The notes under the pieces are model-generated. The model saw nothing but the letters and a program-made list of their open reading frames with translations. It made no database searches and had not been told where the DNA came from. Shown one piece after another: positions 47,741 to 59,149 of a stretch of DNA of 64,000 nt. A program made the translations under genes and the position numbers. Each line of letters starts with the position of its first letter. Position 1 is the first letter of the stretch. The DNA lies in contig CAKMRJ010005634.1 in the NCBI GenBank assembly GCA_928212115.1, forward strand, positions 253,478,527-253,542,526. The letters run 5' to 3'. The stretch is from Lactuca virosa (Eukaryota > Streptophyta > Magnoliopsida > Asterales > Asteraceae).

Positions 47741-48305
47741 GTAACACGAAAGATAAGGAGTTCGTGAGCGATTATGGTTGACCCTAGATGTATTTCGATC
47801 GTTCCTGTAAGGAGTAGAAGTATGTTATCGAAGGTTTGACCTACATCCCTATGATGCAGTCCTAGTACAGAGTAGAAGTAAATTCTTAGAATGGTCACTA
47901 GATGCTTGGCATCTAGACCAGGGTACCATCGGTTGGTAAATAACATGATCCAACCTTTGGAAGAGAATTGGGAATGATCCCTGAACTAAATTTCCCTAGT
48001 CCAATAACTTGAATAGAGTGGGTTTCAGATAGATCCCAACGAAGGTATGATGAAATTATTTGAACAAAGCGTGACACAGAATTTAGCCGACTATCAAAAT
48101 CATTGATATTTAAGATGTAATACATTTGGGAAAAATGACCTTGGAGTAGGTCTTACATCTTATATGAAGTAACAAAAGTTTTGACGGCATACTAGCCTAT
48201 CTAGAAGGTATTTACAGTACAAAGTTAGTTACCTAGAAAGATAGTACTTAGAGCATAGCTAAGAAGACTATTCGTTTAACTAGGGAAAGAAAGGTAGAAT
48301 GTCTC
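47741..48305 (-). other. Spacer between extra ORF and short gag of element I
   Basis: Non-coding and AT-rich. Nothing recognised except another CCCAACGA phrase near 48033 on the + strand. Confidence 0.4.
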
Positions 48306-48935
48306 CTACTGGGGACGGTTATCCCTTGGGTGAACCCTTAGCTCAGCTAGTTGGCGCTCCATATCAATTAGGTGCCTTTCGTACACCCTTTGGCGTACTC
48401 GGAGCACTATGACTTCAGCTCGAGTTTCAGCTACCTGTTGCTGCAGGGTCTCATGGTCTACTCTGGATATGTCACGAGCATCTTCCAGACGAATGGTGCG
48501 GAGGGTATGCATTCTTCCATTGGTGACAACTTCCTTGATTTGATGGAGGGCTGTCCTGCCTTGAATCTCATTTCGGGCCACTCTGCGGACCAGGATTGGC
48601 AAGACTCTGTCTGCTGAGCCCACCTCGCTTAGGTTATAAAAGCTTCGGTCTCCATTAAATGGCATGGGCTGATCTTGCCCTTGGCTCCATGTTTCCAAGC
48701 TTTCCACCCACGGAGGCGTCGGGCCTTGAAAAGCCGGACGGGGGTTAGGATTTGGAACAAGAGCCATCGGGGGTAGGTTCTCCACTTCAGGTTCGGAGTC
48801 AGAATCATCAGCAAATCCTTCAGCTTGGTGACCATCCATAGGGATTGGGTGATCATTTTTCTGGCTCCTCTCCGAGCCATCCATCATTTCGTGGTTAGCG
48901 TAGTACGGGTCACCGTGAGGATGGAATCCAGCCAT
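48306..48935 (-). CDS. Extra ORF upstream of gag, element I (209 aa, intact)
   Basis: The intact ORF starts MAGFHPHGDPYYANHE, then an acidic stretch, SDSEPEVENLPP, PNPNPRPAFQGPTPPW, GDRSFYNLSEVGSADR, VLPILVRRVARNE, and a long heptad-like, probably coiled-coil C-terminal half (about residues 135-200). It is close to the copy in H and clearly related to B. It is intact even though gag and pol of I are deleted or stopped. An acceptor-like CGCATAG ends at 48941, five bases before the ATG. Function is unknown; I see no enzyme motif. Confidence 0.82.
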   Translation of the reverse strand: MAGFHPHGDPYYANHEMMDGSERSQKNDHPIPMDGHQAEGFADDSDSEPEVENLPPMALVPNPNPRPAFQGPTPPWVESLETWSQGQDQPMPFNGDRSFYNLSEVGSADRVLPILVRRVARNEIQGRTALHQIKEVVTNGRMHTLRTIRLEDARDISRVDHETLQQQVAETRAEVIVLRVRQRVYERHLIDMERQLAELRVHPRDNRPQ

Positions 48936-49646
48936 GATGTCTATGCGAGAAAAGGGATATAAGAAATAACTAAATAGACGTACTAATTAGATAATTATAA
49001 GATGATATTTATCAGTTACTTCAATACTTGTTTAGTGCATACCAGTTATATGTATTCAGGACATGATAGACCTTCGAATAAGTGACCCTAACTCTAAGCC
49101 CACAACTCAACGAGGACAGGAAATAAAGCAAAGATTCACAGATTCTAAGTCTATGACATCCTAGATACATATAACCTTAGTGTATCCACTAAACAACCAT
49201 TGACATAATAATGAAGACCTTTAGTTCTCAGATAAGTAATTATAGTAACACAAAATACTCCTATAGTATTTTAAGTTTATGTTCTGTTCTACTGTTCTCA
49301 TTGTAGTAGTGTTGGTAAGTTTTTAGACTTGTTGCGACCTCACAACCACACTTAGGCACATGCTAATCACTCCTCGGATAATGTTGTTGATCAGGCTACA
49401 TCTTCCCAGGGGTTGATCATATGTCTCTAAGTCTACTTTTGCTGCCCAAAAATCGTAATACTTTTGTTCTGTCCTAGTGACACTGATTTTAGTATGAATG
49501 CAGGTATGTATACTTGGTTAAATATTTTATTATTTAAAAGTATAAACTCTTTATCAGAGTATTTTAATCCCGCTGTGTTTATAGTTCGTCTATCTTTTAT
49601 GGGTTGATACACTCGATTCACTATAAACAAGGCTCTGATACCAATC
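48936..49646 (-). other. Element I leader with primer site and conserved hairpin
   Basis: The primer site on the minus strand, TTGGTATCAGAGCC, is 49644-49631. The conserved loop CCTGATCAA (minus; 49395-49387) lies in a 6-bp stem with one mismatch (arms 49381-49386 and 49396-49401). No gene is seen. A stretch near 49075-49180 resembles an LTR portion. Confidence 0.7.
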
Positions 49647-52567
49647 TGTCACACCCCAAAACCGGAACGGCGGAATCGTTCGGGGGTGGAGGACGTCATG
49701 TACAGTATCACAACAATGCAAAGTAGTAAACAAGCAACAAATCATCCATTGCATTAATAATATAATTTCATACAAGTGTGTTCTGTCAAGTTATATAGAC
49801 ACCAAAAATAATATACATCAAAATAAAGATGAGTCTTGAACGAGCTCCATCTTCTCAAAAACATGGCTCCGGTACCTGTCTACTGGCGACCTGAGAATAC
49901 AAGTTATTTTGAAAGAGTTTATCAGCTTTAAAGCTGGTGAGATCATAAGTATATTAGTGTCTGTAGTTGTATGAAAGTGTTTGTAAGTCTGTAATTGTAT
50001 ATGTTTGTAAAAGTTTGTATTTGTTTGAACTCTCCTAGAAAACCCTATGTTTCCTACTAAAAGTAGCCTTCTACCAAGGCATCTAGTGTCTGTGTGTATG
50101 TCTCTCGTAAGAGTATGTATTTTCCCAAATCTGACTATCATTATCCAAAAATATAGTTTCTACATTATTGTTTATTGTGTGAATATCACAAAGTAAATGT
50201 AATGGGAAAATGATATAGTACTGTAGTGTTGTATTAAGTAAAAACTGTTGTACTAACTACTTTAAACCAATTGTTATTTTAAAGTACCATGTGATCAGCC
50301 TGTATCCTGCTACCGACTCAATTGAAAAACGACAATGTAAGATGTCGTAAGAAATGATATTTGGCACCCGTAGACTTGCAAGTCCCACTGTAGCGAGCAG
50401 CAAGGTGTAGGATAGTCAATCCAGTATAGATCTATACACAAACTCATATGCTCCCCAATTAAGGAGATTCTGGATACAAAAACGGTCATGGCAGGTAGTG
50501 TCATGCCCCGTTTAGTGGCTCACAATAAATGTAATATGTATATGTAATGAATGTGCTAGCTGTATTGTATGTTCTCCCTCTGTCTAGCCTGTATGTTCTC
50601 TCTGTATGGTATTGTTTGTTATCTCTTTCTCTGTATGGTATTGTTTGTTATCTCTTTCTCTGTATGGTATTGGTTGTTATCTACTCTGTATGGTATTGTT
50701 TGATGTATGAACTGAATCTTTGTATGTTTCATTGCTCTAGTAATAGTATCTTCCAAAGCTATACGTATTATAGTTTACTAGTAATGTTGTTTGTGTATAT
50801 GAACATGTGTGTATACCTTTGCTACCCAAAGGTATTGAACGGACCTATGGAACTTTTATGTCTATATATGTATACATGATATATAACTAATATTTAGACG
50901 ACATTCAGACGAATAACTGATGCCCTGAGACCACATCCCAACGAGGAAAAGGAAATAAAGCGAGCTAGCCGTTCTAAGTCCTTTTAAACATTACTTATAT
51001 AACTATACATATATAGGCATGCATTTGACAATATTTAAAGTATAAAAGAAGTTTTGCGAAACCCTTGAAAAGTTTAATAACTAAGAAATGATGACTTGAT
51101 GTCAGTTTGTAAAACGATTTGTAAGCAGTTTGTTAAAAGCATTTGGTATGTAAAAGAGTTTGTAAAATAGTTTGAAGTAAAACAGTTTGATAACACAGTT
51201 TGAAAAGTAAGAAATCCACTTGTTTGGTAGTTATTAATCACATGTGATTGATATAATAACTATAATTGTTCAACTTGTATTCCCCCCCATAAAAGCATTT
51301 AAAAACATTTAAAAGGTTAATTAAGGGGGTATGAACTCACCTGTAGTGAGTGGTTTGGATGAACTGATGATATAGGATTGCTAGGTGTCAAGTGAAGACT
51401 TCTACACACACAATGATCCTAGTTAACATATAATAACACATATATGTATCCAATTAGTCTTTAAACAACTAATTAACAAAGTTAAGACATCCTAGGACAT
51501 GTAAAACACTTTATATAAGTGTTATAAGTGCTAAGGATTGCATCAAAGTGTTGTAGGACATTGCTATTGAGTTTAGGGTTCAAGGGAACCCCTTACATGA
51601 GTTTTACGGTTTTATGACGATAACTCATTGAGTTTACGGTCGTAAACCCATGAGTTTACCGCCGTAAACTCATGCTTCTTCGACCATTTGATGTTTTGAA
51701 GCTCTACAAGTCCTTAGAAGCATTTCCACTTGAAGTATAAGCCTATGGAAGGGATTAGGGCACCATTTCACTCCTAAATGGAGTTTACGGTCCTTAGACC
51801 ATTTTCCTTTGGGTTTACGGCCGTAAAACGATATGGTTTATGGTCTTTTGATGTTTTCAAGTGCTAAGCTCATCAAGGAAAGGATCTATGCTAGTTTCCA
51901 AGGCTTAGAAGGGACAAGGGCACACTTTGGTACCCTTAATAGGGTTTACGGTCCAAGAACATCTTGGACCGTAAACATCTTTATCTTGGTGTTTTTTGGG
52001 TGATTTCTTGATATATGGAAGTGTAACAAGCCTTATTATACTCTAGGATAGAAGTACTTACAAGATAGAGGCTTGAAAAGGTGCTAAAAGTCCAAGAACA
52101 CTAGTGTGTGTTCTTGGTGAAACTTGAAGATCTAACCTTTTGGAATGATTTCATGGATGGAAGTGTGTTAAAACACTAGATTAAGTAATATCTCAACTTA
52201 AAAGGGGCTAGAAATACTTAAAAGGATAAGATCTTGAAGAAAAAGTCGAAGATACTTGAGAGAGAATTGAGTTTGGATCTTGAGTTTGTGAAAAATGGTA
52301 AATAATGACTAAGTGTCATATATATACCCCCAAGTTAGGGTTTATGACCGTAAACACCCTTGTTTAGGCCGTAAACTCCAAACTCTTGGAGTTTTGGAAT
52401 AATATTGTTGCACGATATACTCTAGGGCATCCTCTCTCCTGATATCTCCCGAAGTGCTAATCCTAAAATTCTCAAACTTATTCCAAAAAACTTGAAATTT
52501 AGCGGAAACTGTTCTGACTTCTATTGAATTGAATTGTTGTACAGAATAGAAATTTTGGGTTGTCACA
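49647..52567 (-). repeat. Element I 5' LTR
   Basis: This is 2,921 bp. On the minus strand TATATATA (52326-52319) is the likely TATA box. Downstream are a hairpin (GTTTACGGTCCAAGA arms, 51944-51976), the donor-like CTACAG/GTGAGTTC (intron side from 51340) and GTATAGATCTATAC (50424-50437). The tandem CTCTGTATGGTATTG units are at about 50600-50702. Confidence 0.94.
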
Positions 52568-54816
52568 ATAAGTATGTCATCGATGAAGACAATGACGAAC
52601 TGATCCAAGTAAGGACGACACACCCTATTCATTAAATCCATGAATACTGCAGGTGCGTTTGTTAATCCGAACGGCATCACTACGAATTCGTAGCGCCCAT
52701 AACGAGTTCGGAAGGCCTTCTTCGGAACATCCTCCCATAGCACTCGTAGTTGGTGATATCCGGATCTTAAGTCGATTTTTGAAAAGAAGTTCGCCCCTTG
52801 AAGTTGGTCAAATAAATCGTCGATCCGAGGCAAAGGATAACGATTTTTGACGGTCAGTTTGTTGAGCTCCCTGTAGTCGATGTCCATTCGAAACGATCCC
52901 TCTTTCTTCTTGACGAACAAGACTGGAGCTCCCCAGGGTGAGAAGCTTGGTCTTATAAAGCCCTTGCTGAGCAGTTCGTTAAGTTGACAGGACAGTTCTT
53001 GCATCTCTGCAGGTGCTAGACGATAGGGCGATTTGGCTACGGGAGTAGCCCCTGGAACTAAATCGATTCTAAACTCGACTTGACGTTGCGGCGGTAATCC
53101 GGGGAGTTCTTCTAGAAAGATGTCGGGAAAGTCACGTACTACTAGAATGTTCTTAATGTCCTTCTTTTCTTGGCTCACATCGACAACATGAGCAAGGAAT
53201 GCGCGACATTCCTTTCGCAAGAATTTCTGAGCTTGAATGCTCAAGATGATACGAAGGTTCGTGCCGGGTTTGTCGCCATAAACTACTAGAGTTTCGCCAG
53301 ACGGAAGATGAAGGTGAACAGCCTTTTCATAACACAAGATGTCGGCACGATGAAGACTCAACCAATCCATGCCGATAATGACGTCGAAACTTTTAATTGA
53401 GACCGGCATAAGATCGATCGAAAATGAATGGCTATCAAGAGTTAGGGTACACCCTATGAATATACTGCTAGTGCTTTCCGTCTTTCCATTAGCCATTTCT
53501 ATAGTTAACGGTTCTTTAAGTGCTCGTGATTTTTGCTTAAGTAAATGAGCAAATTTTTGGTTCATGAAGCTCCTCTCCGCTCCACTATCAAATAGTATGC
53601 ATGCATAAGAGTTATCGAGGAGAAACGTACCAGTGACCACTATGGGGTCGGCAACCGCTTCCTCGTGGCCTATGGCCAACACTCTTCCCACTCTACCGAC
53701 ATTCCCTGCCTTTGGGCAGTCCCTCTTGTAGTGGCCCACCTCGCCACAACCGTAGCAAGCTTGGCCCATGCCAACGCCGGGGACTTGGGTGATTGGTTTT
53801 GCTGGAGCCTTGCAGAAGCGGGCAGTATGCCCCTTCCTGTTGCAGTTCGAACACTGCATTTCCCGGCAGGCTCCAATGTGGTGGAAGTTGCACTGGTTGC
53901 ACTTAGGCAAACTTCCTGCGTACTGCTTTACCGGAGCAGCAGCAGTGGCAGGTGCTATCGCAGCATGAACTGCCCCGACCCGCTGCCTTTTGGCAGCCTT
54001 CTTCTTTTTCTTGTCATCCCAGGACTTGCGCTTGGAAACAACGGTTCTTGCGGGTTCTGAGATGGCTAGTGTGGTTGTTGCGGCCGGGGTAGGGACCCGA
54101 TGGTCAATAAGCCGTTGTGCCAACCGCTTGGCACTATCGAATGTGGTGGGGTTTGAAGATAACACATTCCCTTGAAATGGAGGCACCAACCCCCATATGT
54201 ACCTCTCTATCTTCTTCCCCTCGGTATGAATCATGTTGGGACAGAGGGCCACCAGCTCACAGAATCTGGTGGTATAGGTCCCAATGTCGGAGCCTCTTAT
54301 GGTTAGGCTCCACAGTTCCTGCTCCAGCTTTTGGATTTCGCCCCTCGGGCAGTACTCCTCAACCATCAGCTCCCTAAGAGCTTCCCAGCCCATAGCATTT
54401 GCCACTATTAGAGATAGTGACTTGACATGGCTATTCCACCACGTCAGGGCTTTTGACTCGAAGGTACAAGCAGCAAATTTGACTTTGCTTCCCTCCGGGC
54501 ATGCGCAGATCTCAAAGACCGACTCTGCCTTTTCGAACCATTGCGAGAGGGCAATGACTCCGCCAGTCCCTTTAATGGACAATGGCTTGCAGTTGGTGAA
54601 GTTCTTGTAGGATCACTCTCTCAAGCGCACAGGAGCTTCACCATGAGTAGATTGTACAGGGGTTCCTCCTCCAGTAGAACCGGAAGAATGATATTGAGCC
54701 ATGGATGTTGCCACAGCCGCAGCTACAGCAGCATTCAGGGCTGCTGTATCGATTTGAGGAGCAGGTGGTGTTATAGTTATCGGAGCATCGCGTCTTGTTG
54801 ATCGTCGTGGAGGCAT
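52568..54816 (-). pseudogene. Element H gag-pol, first half: gag, protease, RT to the insertion of I
   Basis: The ATG at 54816 begins MPPRRSTRRDAP. After 67 codons TGA (54613-54615) stands where D has TGC and B TGC (Cys of CSYK). The same frame then stays open to I: capsid (WFEKAESVFEICAC, WWNSHVKSL), Lys-rich linker, knuckles CSNCNRKGHTARFC and CYGCGEVGHYKRDC, protease LFDSGAERSF, and RT with CDYREL-like DIDYRELNKL, FGLTNAPAVFMD and FIDDIL. The reading passes into the LTR of I after FIDDIL. One point mutation and one insertion are the only visible defects in this half. Confidence 0.95.
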
Positions 54817-55182
54817 CTTTTAACTATAAGTTTAGAAAGATGAAGATATTGATAAGAATTTAATAGGAAAATTGATGAGAATGACTCATGGACTAAATCT
54901 CCATAGTCTAACAGCACAATTGAATAGAATGATTGATTGTAGATGAAAGCATTTGGATAAAATTTCCATGAAATTAGATATCTGCCAATAATACTGGAAT
55001 TACAGATGTAATGAGTTCGGAAAAACAACCTATAAGTAGGTCTTACATCAACCAAGATGGGAAAATTTTGACAGACTACGACCTAATTCAGACCTAACAG
55101 GTCTAAGATTGACAAGGATAGGAAATTAGACTAAAGTTTTTACATAAACTAGGTTATATCCAAAAGAGAAGTCGATAGGACT
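54817..55182 (-). other. Spacer between extra ORF and gag of element H
   Basis: AT-rich and non-coding. On the minus strand it ends ATCTTTCTAAACTTATAG, an acceptor-like site (AG at 54825-54824) eight bases before the gag ATG. Confidence 0.5.
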
Positions 55183-55812
55183 CTATCGGCGTCGATAACT
55201 ACCAGAGTGAGTTCTTGAATTCGACAGAAGACGTTCTATGTCTCTCACACGCCTATCACATCTTACTTGCTGAGCTCGAAGTTCCCTGACTTCAGCTTGG
55301 GTTTCAGCAAGTTCCCTCTGTAGAACTGCATTGCGGACCTGAGTCCTTTCATGAGCAGACTCTAGTTGGCGAATGCGGACAGTGTTAACGCCAAAGTTGG
55401 CGTTAATCTCCACGACTCGGTCGATAGTTGCTCGACCTTGTACGTCATTTCGAGAAATCCTACGAACCAAGATGGGTAGGACCCTATCAGCTGAACCTCC
55501 CTCAGTGAGGTTGTAAAAGCTTCTGTCTCCATTGTAGGGCATGGGTTGCCCCTGTTCCTGACTCCATCTATTCAAGTTTGTGGCCCACAGAGGTGTGGGT
55601 CCTTGAAATGTTGGACGAGGGTTCGGGTTTGGGTCTTGGGCAGCTGGGGGTAGGGTGTTGACTTCTGGCTCTGAGTCAGAACCATCATAAAAGCCTTTAG
55701 CAGAGTGGTCATCCAAAGGGATTGGATGATTATCTTCTGGCTCCTCATCAAGCCACCCAGCATTGCCTTCGTTTGGGAAGTATGGATCTCTGGGAATATG
55801 GAATCCAACCAT
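55183..55812 (-). CDS. Extra ORF upstream of gag, element H (209 aa, intact)
   Basis: It begins MVGFHIPRDPYFPNEGNAGW, then an acidic stretch, GSDSEPEVNTLPP, PNPNPRPTFQGPTPLW, GDRSFYNLTEGGSADR, VLPILVRRISRNDVQG, then a heptad-rich region with many Gln, Arg and Glu and a basic end (GSYRRR). It is collinear with I over its whole length and with B in blocks. The acceptor-like site seen in B and I reads GTCG here in place of AG, so it may be lost by mutation. Function unknown. Confidence 0.82.
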   Translation of the reverse strand: MVGFHIPRDPYFPNEGNAGWLDEEPEDNHPIPLDDHSAKGFYDGSDSEPEVNTLPPAAQDPNPNPRPTFQGPTPLWATNLNRWSQEQGQPMPYNGDRSFYNLTEGGSADRVLPILVRRISRNDVQGRATIDRVVEINANFGVNTVRIRQLESAHERTQVRNAVLQRELAETQAEVRELRAQQVRCDRRVRDIERLLSNSRTHSGSYRRR

Positions 55813-56261
55813 GATATCGACGCGAGAAAAGGGATATGAGAATCTAGCACATAAGTAGTTTATAGTAACACAAAATACCCCTATAGTATTTTAGGTTTAT
55901 ATTCTATTGTTTTCATTGTGGTATTGTTGGTAAGATTTTAGACTTGTTGCAACCTCACAACCACACTTAGGCACATGCTAGTCACTCCTCGGATAATATA
56001 GTTGATCAGGCTATATCTTCCCAGATTTGACTATATGTCTCTAAGTCTACTTGTGCTGCCCAACAATCGTAATTCTTTTGTTCTGTCCTAGTGACACTGA
56101 TTTTAGTATGAATGCAGGCATGTATACTTAATTAAATATTTTATTATTTAAAAGTATAAACTCTTTATCAGAGTATTTTAATCCCTATTGTATTTATAGT
56201 CTGTATATCTTTTATGGGTTGATATACTCAATTCACTATAAACAATGCTCTGATACCAATC
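55813..56261 (-). other. Element H leader with primer site and conserved hairpin
   Basis: The primer site is 56259-56247 (TTGGTATCAGAGC on the minus strand). The loop CCTGATCAA (minus; 56010-56002) is closed by a 6-bp stem, TATATAG-like arms at 55996-56001 and 56011-56016. No gene is recognised. Confidence 0.75.
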
Positions 56262-59149
56262 TGTCACACCCCAAAACCAGGAACGGCGGAAACGTTCGAG
56301 GGCGGAGGAGGTCATGTACAGTATCACAACAATGCAAAGTAGTAAACAAGCAAAAACATCATCCATTGCATTAATAATATAATTTTAATACAAGTGTGTT
56401 CTGTCAAGTTATATAGACACCAAAAATATAAATCAAAATGAAAGATGAGTCTTGAACGAGCTCTATCTTCTCTAAACCCTGCATCGGTACCTGTCTACTG
56501 GTGACCTAAAGATACAAGTTATTTTGAAAGAGAGTATCAGCTTTAAAGCTGGTGAGATCATAAGTATATTAGTGTCTGTATTTGTATGAAAGTGCTTGTA
56601 AGGATGTGATGTGTAAGTTTGTAAAAGTTTGTGAATGTTTGAATAAGGTTTGAATCTCCTAGAAAACAATATGTTTCCTACTAACTGTAGCCTTCTACCA
56701 AGGCATCTAGTGGTCGTGTGTGTGTCTCTTGTAAGAGTATGTATTTTCCCAAATCTGACTATCATTTACCAAAAATATATTTTTTACATTACTGACTATT
56801 GTGTGAAGATCACAAAGTGAATGCAATGGGAAAAATGAAATAGTACTGTAGTATTGTAATATGTAACTACTGCTGTACTAACTACCTTAAACCAACTGTA
56901 ATTTAAAGTACCATGTGATCGGCCTGTATCCTGCTACTGACTATAGTACGCGACGATGTAAGACGTCAGAAGAAAATAACGTTTGGCACCCGTAGACTTT
57001 TAAGTCCCACTGTAGCTAGCAGCAAGGTGTAGGAAAGTCAATCCAGTATAGATCTATACGCAAACTCACACGCTCCCCAATTAAGGAGATTCTGGATACA
57101 TGAACGGTCATGACAGGTAATGTCATGCCCCGTTACGTGGCTCACATAACTGTATAAGTGCACTTGTGAATGTATTGAATGTACTAGCTGTATTGTGTGT
57201 TCTATCTCTGCCTAGTATGTTTGTTCTCTCTGTATGGTATTGTGTGTTCTCTCTCTGTCTAGCATGTATGTTCTTTTGTAAAAAGTATAGTATGTACTAG
57301 CTATATTGTATTGTATAGTATGTACTAGCTATATTGTAATGTACTAACTGTATTGACTCATGTATGAACTGACTCATTGTTTTAGTAATAGTATTAGTAA
57401 CTCCCTAAACTACACCTATAGTAGCTTACTAGTAATATGATTTGCATGTATGAACATGTATGTGTGCCTTTGCTACCCAAAGGTTTTGAACTGAATGAAA
57501 GAAGGAACTTTTATATCTATATACAATACATAATATATAACTAGGATTCAAACGACCTTCGGACAAATAACCGATAACCTAAGTCCACAACCAAACGACG
57601 AACAGGAGGTAAGGTGAGTTATCTGTTCTAAGTCCTTTCAATCCTACTTATATAACTATATCTATAAAGATATACATTTAACAGAATATAAGTATAAAAG
57701 AGTTCAAGTAAAAGTAATTGACATGTAAAAGGGTTTAATAAAAGTATTTGATATGAAAAAGGGTTTGTAAAACAGTTTGAAAAGTAAGAAAATCCACTTG
57801 TGTGGTAGTTATTAATCACATGTGATTCATATAATAACTATAAGAATTCAACTTGTATCCCCCCCATAAAAGCATTTAAAAACATTTAAAAGGTTAATTA
57901 AGGGGTATGAACTCACCTGCAGTGAGTGGTTTGGATGAACTGAATGTATAGGATGCTAGTTGTCAAGTGAAGACTTGAACACACCCAAGGATCCTAATTA
58001 ACATATAATAACACATATATGTATTCAATTAGTCATAAAACAACTAGTTAACCAAGTTAAGACATCCTAAGACATGTAAAACACTTGATTTAAGTGATAT
58101 AAGTCCTAAGGATTGCATCTAAGGGTGGTTGGACCTTGCATTTGAGTTTAGGGTTCAAGGGTAAACTCATTTGGAGTTTACGGTTTTATGACCATAACCC
58201 CTTGATTTTACTGTCGTAAACCCATGAGTTTACGGCCGTAAACTCATGGTACTTTTACCATGTGGTGTTTTGAAGCTTTACAAGTCAAGGGAAGCATTCC
58301 TACTTCATTTCTAAGCCTTAGGAAGAGATTAGGGCACCATTTCACTCCTTTGTGGAGTTTACGGTCCTTAGACCATTTCTCTTTGGGTTTACGGCCGTAA
58401 ACCCAGTTGGTTTATGGTCTTTTTGGTGTTTCAAGTACTAAGCACATCAAGGAAGGGGTCTAGACTAGTTTCCAAGTCTTGGTAAGGGACTAGGGCCACT
58501 TTGGCCCCTTTATTAGGGTTTACGGTCCAAGGTGTTCTTGGACCGTAAACACCTTTGATCTTGTGTTTCTTGGGTGTTTTCTTGATGATTAGAAGTGTAA
58601 CAAGTCTTATAATACACTAGGGTAAGAGTACTTACTATGTTGAAGCTTGAAAAGGGGCTAAAAGTCTAAGAACACTAGTATGTGTTCTTGGTGTTCTTGG
58701 TGAAACTTGAAGATCTACACATTTGGGATGATTTCACGGATGGAATCATGTTAGATCACTAGGTTAAGTAAGATATCGACTTATTAGGGCTAGAAACACT
58801 TACTAAGTTGAAGATCAAGAGGAAAAATCGGATGATACTTGAGAGGATTTGAGTTTTGGATCTTGAAAATGTGAAAAAGTGGTAAATAATGACTAAGTGT
58901 CATTTTTATACCCCCTTTAGCGTTTACGGCCGTAAACACCTTGTTTAGGCTGTAAATTCCAAACTCTTGGAGTTTTGGGACATTATTGTTGCACAATAAA
59001 CCCTAGGGCATCCTCTCTCCTGTTATCTCCTGAAGTACTAGGCTTTAGAACACTCAAACTGACTCTACACAGCTCAAAAGTTAGTAGAAACTGTTTTGAC
59101 TTCTATTGAATTGAGTGGATGTACCGAATAGAAATTTCGGGTTGTCACA
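56262..59149 (-). repeat. Element H 5' LTR
   Basis: This is 2,888 bp. On the minus strand GTTTACGGCCGTAAAC (58937-58922) lies 11 bp before TATAAAAA (58910-58903), the likely TATA box. Downstream: the 14-bp-stem hairpin (58518-58550), the donor-like GCAG/GTGAGTTC (intron side from 57916) and GTATAGATCTATAC (57046-57059) with hairpins 2 and 3. Confidence 0.94.

Larger units (their letters stand above)
41478..52567 (-). mobile_element. Element I: internally deleted chromovirus inserted in the RT of H
   Basis: Termini are TGTCACACGCC (41478) and ..GGGTTGTCACA (52567), with a perfect TSD ATAAG (41473-41477 and 52568-52572) within the FIDDIL-YS region of H. LTRs of about 2.9 kb resemble those of H, so it is a sister subfamily. 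Capsid, protease and most of RT are gone, but the extra ORF is intact and RNase H plus integrase remain recognisable. Its similar LTRs make it one of the youngest layers. Confidence 0.95.
36337..59149 (-). mobile_element. Element H: Ty3/chromovirus with extra ORF, minus strand, interrupted by I
   Basis: Termini are TGTCACACTCC (36337) and ..GGGTTGTCACA (59149), with a perfect TSD CCATT (36332-36336 and 59150-59154). On the minus strand: 5' LTR (56262-59149), primer site, leader hairpin, extra ORF, gag-pol, polypurine tract, 3' LTR (36337-39134). I splits RT. Without I it is about 11.7 kb. Its 5' gag-pol half is open for 746 codons with one upstream stop. Confidence 0.95.

Noticed and set aside
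53665..54060. 131-aa + strand ORF
   Set aside because: Antisense of the protease and zinc-knuckle part of H gag-pol.
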